Shown here piece after piece: positions 8,400 through 15,006 of a stretch of DNA of 64,000 nt (position 1 is its first letter; each line of letters begins with the position of its first letter). Source of the DNA: Fodinibius sp034521915 (GTDB taxonomy: Bacteria; Bacteroidota; Rhodothermia; Balneolales; Balneolaceae); contig NZ_JAXHLU010000004.1 of the NCBI RefSeq assembly GCF_034521915.1, forward strand, positions 248,001 to 312,000, read 5' to 3'. The notes below the pieces were generated by a model. That model ran no database searches and had not been told where the DNA came from. It saw only the letters and a list, made by a program, of their open reading frames with translations. Both the position numbers and the translations under genes were made by a program.

Positions 8400-9206
8400 C
8401 TAATGGTAAGTGTATGCTTGACGAACTATTTGAAGGCTTCGGTCATAAAATCCCAAGCGGTACATGGAATAATCAAGGTATCGATATACTTTAAGCCTGA
8501 GATTAGAATTAGGGAATAATCTATCCTTAATCAGATTGTCATATAGTGTAGCTGTTTGCCCGTAATTATAGTTTAAGTATAATACTCGCAAATAGCTTGC
8601 ATTGTAGAAGGTAGATAAAAGGCTCTGTTCATTATTGTTTTTGGACCAGTTTTCTTCTAAGGCTGATAAAAGGGAGTTGCTTAATTGGTCATGAGCTCGG
8701 AAAAGTAAAAATAGATGGGTGAGAGTAAATGTACCACTTGATACTATAGATTTATCGATAGTATCTTTATTAATAATAGCTTCGAAAAGCGCTCTAAAGT
8801 CAATATCCTTTTTATCAGACTTTAACTTGAAGTTTGATGAATATTGTTGATATAGATCTTCTCGATTTTCATCTGATATTAACAGGAGTTCTGTAAATAA
8901 CTGGGCTGATCCTGTTTTAAATACAACCTTTTTGAGCTGATCGGAATAATTATGTTCTATATTCTGAAAAAGATGCCCTAAATTATTTGAAAAATTTCCT
9001 CCCTGAACCTTTTGTTCAACAGCTTGTCGAACATTGGGATTGCTGGTGGTCAAGATTGTCAGCGCCCAGATATTTTCTTCGACGTTTTGGCCCTGTTCAA
9101 TATTACTGAGATAGTAATTGGCCTGTGTTCTTGATTGCTCGACTAAACTATTGTCCGCAGCTGCAACACTGACTTGAAGAAAGCTGATTAATAATGTCAG
9201 TAACAT
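8400..9206 (-). CDS. Secreted helical protein, probable N-terminal part of the TPR-CHAT gene
   Basis: A 268-residue frame beginning with a signal peptide (MLLTLLISFLQVSVAAADNS). The rest is helical, with TPR-like C-terminal repeats (RYLDYSMYRLGFYDRSLQIV). It stops at TAG 8400-8402 in the middle of a repeat. A minus-one shift at that point continues as LVTYLNKEQEQINIKQLQ into the CHAT frame without loss of repeat spacing. This suggests a frameshift in one signal-peptide/TPR/CHAT/membrane protein. If separate, its function is unknown. The lipoprotein genes lie directly upstream on the same strand. Confidence 0.7.
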   Translation of the reverse strand: MLLTLLISFLQVSVAAADNSLVEQSRTQANYYLSNIEQGQNVEENIWALTILTTSNPNVRQAVEQKVQGGNFSNNLGHLFQNIEHNYSDQLKKVVFKTGSAQLFTELLLISDENREDLYQQYSSNFKLKSDKKDIDFRALFEAIINKDTIDKSIVSSGTFTLTHLFLLFRAHDQLSNSLLSALEENWSKNNNEQSLLSTFYNASYLRVLYLNYNYGQTATLYDNLIKDRLFPNSNLRLKVYRYLDYSMYRLGFYDRSLQIVRQAYTYH

Positions 9207-9303
9207 ATCGCCAGGTTTGGGCTTATTTTAGTACTTAGGGATAATTGAAGCTATTATATTTTGACCGCAAATCCATAATTAATTTAAGTAGTTTGAAAAA
9301 TAA

Positions 9304-9489
9304 TTATTCGGGACGATCGACAATAGGACTCATATCAGATTCGGAACCGAAGTCAGGATTCTGAACTTCGACAGCCGGCTTGTCGGTGTCGGGCTGGGTG
9401 TCGAGGCCGGGATCGGTAACCGAGGCGCAGCCGGTGAACAGTGCAATGGAAAAGACGATAGCGAGAAGTTTGTGTGTAAGAGATTTCAT
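9304..9489 (-). CDS. Small lipoprotein, tandem copy 1
   Basis: A 61-residue protein with a lipoprotein signal peptide (KLLAIVFSIALFTGC, lipobox LFTGC with Cys at 21). The mature acidic tail of about 40 residues ends SPIVDRPE. Family unknown. It is the last of three tandem copies in transcription order and lies just upstream of the split TPR-CHAT gene, with about 95 bases between. Its mature form has no recognisable domain and may be a structural or signalling envelope peptide; this is inference only. Confidence 0.8.
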   Translation of the reverse strand: MKSLTHKLLAIVFSIALFTGCASVTDPGLDTQPDTDKPAVEVQNPDFGSESDMSPIVDRPE

Positions 9490-9546
9490 AATGCTAAGAG
9501 TGATTTATAATTAAGAGAGAGTATTTTAAAATAGGACATTGAATAA

Positions 9547-9732
9547 TTATTCGGGACGATCGACAATGGGACTCATATCAGATTCGGAACCAAAGTCAGG
9601 ATTCTGAACTTCGACAGCCGGCTTGTCAGTGTCGGGCTGGGTGTCGAGGCCGGGATCGGTAACCGAGGCGCAGCCGGTGAACAGTGCAATGGAAAAGACG
9701 ATAGCGAGAAGTTTGTGTGTAAGAGATTTCAT
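9547..9732 (-). CDS. Small lipoprotein, tandem copy 2
   Basis: The protein is identical to copy 1 over all 61 residues: signal peptide, LFTGC lipobox, then an acidic and Pro-rich tail (DPGLDTQPDTDKPAVEV). Only synonymous changes separate the genes. The complete identity implies a very recent duplication or gene conversion. The middle copy has the same spacer on both sides. Confidence 0.8.
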   Translation of the reverse strand: MKSLTHKLLAIVFSIALFTGCASVTDPGLDTQPDTDKPAVEVQNPDFGSESDMSPIVDRPE

Positions 9733-9786
9733 AATGCTAAGAGTGATTTATAGTTAAGAGAGTATTTTAAATAGGACATTGAATAA

Positions 9787-9972
9787 TTATTCGGGACGAT
9801 CGACGATAGGTTCCATACCGGCATCGGTACCGAAGTCAGGATTCTGAACTTCGACAGCCGGCTTGTCAGCGTCGGGCTGGGTGTCGAGGCCGGGATCGGT
9901 AACCGAGGCGCAGCCGGTGAACAGTGCAATGGAAAAGACGATAGCGAGAAGTTTGTGTGTAAGAGATTTCAT
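9787..9972 (-). CDS. Small lipoprotein, tandem copy 3 (promoter-proximal)
   Basis: A 61-residue paralogue with the same signal peptide and lipobox. It differs in the mature tail: QPDADKP instead of QPDTDKP, and GTDAGMEPIVDRPE instead of GSESDMSPIVDRPE. It is the first copy in transcription order, with a different leader from the other two. The promoter-like motif at 10074-10106 points at it. Coding constraint is suggested because its differences from the other copies keep length, lipobox and C-terminal IVDRPE intact. Confidence 0.8.
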   Translation of the reverse strand: MKSLTHKLLAIVFSIALFTGCASVTDPGLDTQPDADKPAVEVQNPDFGTDAGMEPIVDRPE

Positions 9973-10073
9973 AACTAATTGCTGATTTTGTGTTTAGATT
10001 AAATTTGTAACGTTTTGATTAAAAAGCATCTCCGAAAAGCCAAATCTGTACTTTGGAGATATATTAATGGTTG

Positions 10074-10106
10074 ATAACAAGAGTAATCAAAGTTTTATTT
10101 GTTACA
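10074..10106 (-). promoter_or_regulatory. Candidate ECF-type promoter for the lipoprotein array
   Basis: On the minus strand TGTAAC (10106-10101), a 17-base spacer and CTCTTGTTAT (10083-10074). It matches the site at 5013-5045 in both blocks and in spacing. The predicted leader to the copy-3 ATG at 9972 is about 95 bases, close to that of the TPR gene. Confidence 0.6.
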
Positions 10107-10203
10107 AAAAAAGCTTTGTCTGGAAGCCATGCTGTCTAAAATTATTTTGTAACAAGTTTATATTATAATTTAAATTTTTATTTCTAGCTACATTTCATAC
10201 CAG

Positions 10204-10235
10204 ATCACAAGAGTAATAAACAATAAAATGTTACA
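10204..10235 (-). promoter_or_regulatory. Second candidate ECF-type promoter or operator, minus strand
   Basis: TGTAAC (10235-10230), a 16-base spacer and CTCTTGTGAT (10213-10204). The surrounding ACAAGAGTAAT on the plus strand is repeated at the 10074 site, so the two look like duplicated upstream elements for the same leftward transcript. The spacer is one base shorter than at the other sites. Confidence 0.5.
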
Positions 10236-10424
10236 AGAAATATTCATATCTAAGTAAGTAATTTTTTAAATAATTAAAAATTACTTCAATTTTATTATAG
10301 AATTACATTCTAATATTTGTTTGCCAATTCAATAGTTATATATTAGAAGCCACAATCACTACAGAAGGTTTTATTTATTCATTTCGTGATGAATGGGTCA
10401 GTTAATTTAGGTTTATAGGGTACC

Positions 10425-10991
10425 TTGAGTAACTCCAGAGTTGATTATTCGGAATTAGTATATGCTTTACAGCAGAATAGGGAAGGTGAGGCTAATGAGC
10501 TGCTGGAAGAGCTAATGCATAGACTTAAGGATTACTTGCAAGTGGTACTTAATGCCGATGAAAAAGATGCAGAAGAATGTACCCAGCAAGCTTTTCTTAA
10601 TGTATATGAACAAATACAGAAAGATAATATTCGTGAGGAGAAATATATTTTCAGTTATATGATACGTGCATGCCGGCACGAGTATTTTCGTCTCTCCAAA
10701 GAGCAGCATCGTTTTAATAATCCTGTTGAAGATCATAAGGATCATCTGGTGGATCCCGCCGAACAGGTTCAGAACTTAATGGATAAAGATCGCCAGGCTA
10801 TTCTGGAAGCTTGCCTGAATGAACTCAGGGAGAAGTCACGCACCTTTATCGAGTATTTTATTGATAAGCCCGATGCAACTACCAAAGAAGCCAGTGCCCA
10901 TTTTGATATCAGCGGCGCCAATGTACGTACAAAAAAATCTCGTATTCTAAGTCGATTGCATCACTGTTTTAAAAGAAAGTGGCGGCAGTGA
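10425..10991 (+). CDS. ECF-type RNA polymerase sigma factor
   Basis: A 188-residue sigma-70-family protein with only regions 2 and 4. Region 2 includes DAEECTQQAFLNVYEQI and the YIFSYMIRACRHEYFRLSK helix. Region 4 ends with the helix-turn-helix ATTKEASAHFDISGANVRTKKSRILSRL. The start is the TTG at 10425: an in-frame TAG at 10416-10418 excludes an upstream start, and AGGG lies just before. It sits divergent from the lipoprotein array and near the TPR membrane protein, its candidate anti-sigma. It most plausibly recognises the TGTAAC motif, which is an inference. Confidence 0.85.
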   Translation: MSNSRVDYSELVYALQQNREGEANELLEELMHRLKDYLQVVLNADEKDAEECTQQAFLNVYEQIQKDNIREEKYIFSYMIRACRHEYFRLSKEQHRFNNPVEDHKDHLVDPAEQVQNLMDKDRQAILEACLNELREKSRTFIEYFIDKPDATTKEASAHFDISGANVRTKKSRILSRLHHCFKRKWRQ

Positions 10992-11606
10992 TTAAAGGGG
11001 AATTGAAACTGTAAGCTGAGATCCCTGAATAGAAATTGTTTCGATTATTGACTGAAGTTGTTCATTATTTGATCGATTTAGCAGGTAGAGTGTAGAGTCG
11101 AATAGAAGTAAGAAACCTCCCTGAATGATTAGTGATTGGCCATACCCAACAAGTCGATTGTTTGTTTTCCGAAGTCCTCGTTCCCACATAAATCCACCGG
11201 TGGCAATATATCCAACATTCAGACCCATATTGAGAAGCAAAATATTTTCAATTGATTTAGCTTCTGCAATGCTCTGTGCAAGCGTGAAAGATGTAGGATC
11301 AACTTGTGAGGACTGGTAGAGTGCTCCACCGGCAATAGCAAGGTTTACGATGTTCCAACCCACATTCATTTGGTGCAGATATTTTGTACTACCGGTGCTT
11401 TTGAAGTACCCGATGGAACCGACAGCTATATTTGTTAGTGCCCATCCTGAGAGTACGTACATGCCGTTTGTATTCAAGTTGATCCGCTGCTCGTTAAATG
11501 AGGTAAGAGAGTCAGACAAGGTTTGAGCCGGGCTTTGTGCTACCACTAAAAATAGAAGAGCAGTCAGTAAAATCGATAACTGAAATTGTTTATTTTCAAT
11601 AACCAT
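10992..11606 (-). CDS. Conserved-type membrane protein of unknown function (DUF6992-like)
   Basis: A 204-residue protein with an N-terminal signal or first membrane helix (QFQLSILLTALLFLVVAQSPAQT) and about four further hydrophobic segments (MYVLSGWALTNIAVGSIGYF, VGWNIVNLAIAGGALY, NILLLNMGLNVGYIATGGFM, LIIQGGFLLLFDSTLYLL). The asparagine- and glycine-rich helices resemble the DUF6992 family known from Bacteroidota; I recall this rather than verified it. Its stop abuts the sigma factor stop. It follows pdeM by 4 bases and is likely co-transcribed with it. Confidence 0.6.
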   Translation of the reverse strand: MVIENKQFQLSILLTALLFLVVAQSPAQTLSDSLTSFNEQRINLNTNGMYVLSGWALTNIAVGSIGYFKSTGSTKYLHQMNVGWNIVNLAIAGGALYQSSQVDPTSFTLAQSIAEAKSIENILLLNMGLNVGYIATGGFMWERGLRKTNNRLVGYGQSLIIQGGFLLLFDSTLYLLNRSNNEQLQSIIETISIQGSQLTVSIPL

Positions 11607-11610
11607 ACTA

Positions 11611-12282
11611 TCAGGAATTAAGTTGACGGGCAGGTAAAATATTGGAATCGGCGATTATAAATATATCGTCTTTTTCTTGGGGTTCAATCACATGCGTGCC
11701 GGTAAAACCTCCAAAGGCCGGAAGGATTCCATATTGTTGACCAAAATAAAAGCAGGGCAACTTCATTGCTTGTCGGCCACGGCCTTTTAATTGTACTGCA
11801 GGATGGATATGTCCGCTTATAATATACTTGTTTTTATCTTGATCGGTAAGAGCATTAATATCGTGTACAAATAGAAAAGGGTTTATTGATAGCTTTTTGA
11901 ATACATTTATAATTCCCTGATGATAGTTTTTGGTTTCCAGGATATCATGGTTGCCTATCACCAGGCTAACTTCTAACTGGGAATATCCTTTTCGCCAATG
12001 GATAAACTGTTTCCATTCCTTGTTAATATCGCTGTGAAAAAGATCTCCAAGAATAACCAGATGCTCAGGATCTGTAAGCTCAATTATAGTATCCAAGTTA
12101 TCAAGATTAGATTCTGCCACGTCATCAGGGACTGCAATTCCATTTTTACGAAAATGAGATGTTTTACCAATATGAGGATCAGCTACTAAAAGCGTTTTTT
12201 TCTTCTGCCAGTAAAGGGCGTGTTGAGGCAAAAGCCAAAGACGTTGGTGTTTTAAATTGAAGGCACGAGAATTAGGAATCAT
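11611..12282 (-). CDS. pdeM: Ligase-associated DNA damage response endonuclease PdeM
   Basis: A 223-residue calcineurin-type metallophosphoesterase. All metal-binding blocks are visible: LLVADPHIGK (DxH), VILGDLFHSD (GDxxHS), LVIGNHDI (GNHD) and YIISGHIHPAV (GHxHP). Its next same-strand neighbour upstream is the Lhr-like DEXH helicase. That pairing defines the PdeM subgroup of the bacterial ATP-dependent ligase/helicase/exonuclease repair set. It probably processes DNA ends in the cytoplasm. Length is normal (about 210-230). Confidence 0.88.
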   Translation of the reverse strand: MIPNSRAFNLKHQRLWLLPQHALYWQKKKTLLVADPHIGKTSHFRKNGIAVPDDVAESNLDNLDTIIELTDPEHLVILGDLFHSDINKEWKQFIHWRKGYSQLEVSLVIGNHDILETKNYHQGIINVFKKLSINPFLFVHDINALTDQDKNKYIISGHIHPAVQLKGRGRQAMKLPCFYFGQQYGILPAFGGFTGTHVIEPQEKDDIFIIADSNILPARQLNS

Positions 12283-12385
12283 AGGTGGAAAATGACAATA
12301 ATCTTATTTCAAAGCGAATTTCTATTGGGGTCGCATAAAGATATTTGTTGTGGGTGAACGGCCAGAAGTTTTTAGTTAATGCTTT

Positions 12386-14848
12386 CTATGTATGCTTTTC
12401 GAGCTGAAGCTGCATTTTTTTGACCCGGTCAAGGAGATTTTCAGAGCTTAATCGTTCTCGTAGCCGGTCAACCATTATTGGAAACGCCAGTGGAGTAAAG
12501 CGCTCAGTATTCTTAAGTGTTATCTTTTGAGATTGAATTCGTTTCAGCGCCTTCCGCAACCGTACTTCATCCAGCTGATGTGAAAGCACTTCATCATAAG
12601 CCTGCTGGAGTAATAGGTTGTCTGGCTCATATTGATCAAATACATCAAAAAATAGACTCGACGAAGATTGCAGATGACGGCTGGCCTTTTGTTGGCCGGG
12701 GAATCCTTTAAAAATAAGTCCGGCAATGTGACAGATTCCTCGGAAACGACGTTTGGCAAGTTCGGTATCGTTCAGGCTTGAAAAGATATCCTCAACGAGA
12801 TTTTCATCAGAAAAAAGATTTTGCTCAAGTGCTTTTTTTATTGGGATCTTCTTGTCTGATAGCAGTTCAAAGCCGTAATCATTCATTGCAATAGAAAAAG
12901 TGATGGGCGTAAGCTGTGAAATACGATAGGCAATTAAAGCCGACATTCCCTCGTGAACATAACGCCCCTCAAATGGATAAAAGAATAGATGATGACCCTC
13001 GCGGGAAGTGGTTTGCTCAATAAGCAACTCATTTTTATCGGGAAGGATGGACCAGTTTTGCTGAACATCAAGTATTGGTTGGATGGCTTCAAGTTCGATA
13101 TCGTTGGCCGATCCTTCAATGGCTTGATGCATTTTACGGCGAAGCAAGTTACTCATATTTGAGGATAGCGACATACGTCCGCCCATCCAGCTGGGTACTT
13201 TTGCTTTGGATGTATTAGCCCTCCGCACATAAGCAGTCATCTGTTTTGTTCGCACAAGCTCCAGACTTCGTCCTGCAAACCAAAATTTATCTCCCGGATT
13301 TAACGAGGCAATAAACCATTCTTCGATACTGCCCAGATGTGCCCCTTTCAAGTATTTAACGCTCATCATCGTATCGCTTGTTATTGTACCAATTGACATA
13401 CGATGGCGACGCTTAATTTTATTATCAACAACCTTATAAAGACCATTATCTTCAACCACTTTGGAGTATTCATCATAGGCTGACAGTGATTGTCCACCCG
13501 TAGTTATAAAATCCATAATCCAATTCCACTCTTTTTGTGTGAGTGTCTGATAGGCAAAAGTCGTTTTAACTTCTTCATAGATTTGCTCGGGTTTAAATCC
13601 ATCTGAAACAGCAAGAGTAATCAGATATTGGATCAGGACATCGTATGGTTTCAGGATAGGGTCTCTACTTTCCAGCGCTACTTTTTGGGTAGCTGCCGTC
13701 TTTAGCGCAGCCGCTTCGATGAGTTCAAGAGCATTGGTTGGCACAAAGTAGATGCGACTGGTAGATTCCGGTTGGTGACCACTGCGTCCGGCCCGCTGTA
13801 AAAAGCGTGCAACTCCCTTTGGACTACCAACTTGTACTACCGTTTCTACAGGGGCAAAATCGACGCCGAGATCGAGGCTCGACGTACAGACAACTGCTTT
13901 TAGGTTACCTTTATGCAGTGCATCTTCAACCCAGCGCCGAACTTCTTTGCTTAGCGATCCGTGGTGCAAGGCTATGGTACCAGCCAGTTCAGGCTTAGCC
14001 TGTAATAGTTTTTGAAACCAGATTTCTGATTGAGAGCGGGTATTAGTGAAGAGGAGTGTAGAACGACTTTCTTTTATAATGGGCAAAACTTTTGGCAATA
14101 ACTTTGTTCCAAGGTGTCCCGACCAGGGAAATTTTTCGACATCATAAGGCAACACAGACTGGATTTTCAACTTCTTTTCAACATCAGCCTTGATGATCAC
14201 AGAATCTTCTTTGTTACCATGAATTCCGAGTAATACATCGCGTGCTTCCCGTAGGTTGCCGATAGTTGCAGAAATGCCCCAAATGTTAAGATTCGGGCGT
14301 AGGTGTTTGAGTCGAGATAATCCAAGCTCTACCTGAATACCGCGTTTGGATCCCAAAAGTTCGTGCCATTCATCTATTACTACTGCATCCAGATCAGAAA
14401 AATAGCTGGGATAATTCTTCTGTGCCATCAAAATGTGCAGGCTTTCTGGTGTGGTAACGAGCACCTCCGGCATCTGCTCCTTCATTTTTTGCTTTTGATA
14501 GGATGAGACATCGCCGGTCCGCCGGGCAACCTGCCAAGGTATTTCGAGATCATCAACAGCCTGCTGAAGCGCTTGCTCAATATCTCGGGCCAGTGCCCGC
14601 AGCGGAGTAATCCACAGAAGCTGGAGTCCGTTATCAGCAAGCTCGTTATATGTTTCCGGATGCTCATTAATCCAGTTGATGAGCATAGGCATATAAACGG
14701 CATACGTTTTACCACTGCCGGTGGGGGCATTCAACAGTCCATTCTTTCCGGATAAAAAAGCTTTCCAGACCTCCCGCTGATAGTCAAACGGCTCCCATCC
14801 CCGTTGGGTAAACCATTTTTCAATTTTTTGATAGCCGTCGCTTTTCAT
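12386..14848 (-). CDS. Ligase-associated Lhr-like DEXH-box DNA helicase
   Basis: An 820-residue SF2 helicase. In order: Walker A LNAPTGSGKTYAV (about residue 40), motif Ia TPLRALARD, DEWH in VVIDEWHEL, motif III ISATIG, TSSLDLGVDF, and motif VI LQRAGRSGHQP. A long C-terminal Lhr-type region follows, with the MSIGTITSD core. Family members unwind or remodel damaged DNA together with an ATP-dependent ligase, an MBL exonuclease and PdeM. Here the ligase and exonuclease are 10 kb away on the same strand. Length is typical (about 810-830). The start at 14848 is followed directly by the helicase N terminus. Confidence 0.92.
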   Translation of the reverse strand: MKSDGYQKIEKWFTQRGWEPFDYQREVWKAFLSGKNGLLNAPTGSGKTYAVYMPMLINWINEHPETYNELADNGLQLLWITPLRALARDIEQALQQAVDDLEIPWQVARRTGDVSSYQKQKMKEQMPEVLVTTPESLHILMAQKNYPSYFSDLDAVVIDEWHELLGSKRGIQVELGLSRLKHLRPNLNIWGISATIGNLREARDVLLGIHGNKEDSVIIKADVEKKLKIQSVLPYDVEKFPWSGHLGTKLLPKVLPIIKESRSTLLFTNTRSQSEIWFQKLLQAKPELAGTIALHHGSLSKEVRRWVEDALHKGNLKAVVCTSSLDLGVDFAPVETVVQVGSPKGVARFLQRAGRSGHQPESTSRIYFVPTNALELIEAAALKTAATQKVALESRDPILKPYDVLIQYLITLAVSDGFKPEQIYEEVKTTFAYQTLTQKEWNWIMDFITTGGQSLSAYDEYSKVVEDNGLYKVVDNKIKRRHRMSIGTITSDTMMSVKYLKGAHLGSIEEWFIASLNPGDKFWFAGRSLELVRTKQMTAYVRRANTSKAKVPSWMGGRMSLSSNMSNLLRRKMHQAIEGSANDIELEAIQPILDVQQNWSILPDKNELLIEQTTSREGHHLFFYPFEGRYVHEGMSALIAYRISQLTPITFSIAMNDYGFELLSDKKIPIKKALEQNLFSDENLVEDIFSSLNDTELAKRRFRGICHIAGLIFKGFPGQQKASRHLQSSSSLFFDVFDQYEPDNLLLQQAYDEVLSHQLDEVRLRKALKRIQSQKITLKNTERFTPLAFPIMVDRLRERLSSENLLDRVKKMQLQLEKHT

Positions 14849-15006
14849 TAAGATGGAAATCTTGTTTATTTCAGATCGGATAAGGCTTATTAACGGAAAT
14901 GATTTGAATATAATTTGTTTCTTCGGTTGACTTGCGTATCTGCTTTAATTATTTAAAATACAATGGTCTGTGAGACAAGAATATTATCAACTAAAATACA
15001 ATTGCC

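Larger units (their letters stand above)
9301..9975. repeat. Three-copy tandem duplication containing small lipoprotein genes
   Basis: Three units of 243 and 240 bases repeat the same 183-nt coding sequence plus most of a 54-57-nt spacer. Copies 1 and 2 encode identical proteins and differ by only a few bases; copy 3 differs near its C terminus. The spacer (ATGCTAAGAGTGATTTATA and so on) is shared between copies 1/2 and 2/3 with small indels (AGAGAGAG versus AGAG, AAAATAGG versus AAATAGG). The high identity points to recent unequal crossing-over. Confidence 0.95.
9973..10424. other. Regulatory intergenic region between lipoprotein array and sigma factor gene
   Basis: About 450 AT-rich bases between divergent genes, without a credible reading frame. 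TGTAAC or its complement occurs four times: plus strand at 10006 and 10148, minus strand at 10106-10101 and 10235-10230. The two minus-strand copies also carry the CTCTTGT block. The plus-strand copies lack it. The right part holds TATTTG-like sequences that could serve the sigma factor gene. Confidence 0.6.

Noticed and set aside
8390..8420. Programmed -1 frameshift site in the TPR-CHAT gene
   Set aside because: No X-XXY-YYZ slippery heptamer or clear downstream pseudoknot is visible at the junction; a mutation or sequencing error is simpler.
9301..9975. CRISPR-like repetition
   Set aside because: Units are about 240 bases, near-identical over their length and encode lipoproteins, so this is a tandem gene array, not repeats with variable spacers.
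10148..10185. Plus-strand TGTAAC sites (10006 and 10148) as promoters of the sigma factor gene
   Set aside because: Neither has CTCTTG at the required distance; kept only as unexplained repeats of the first block.
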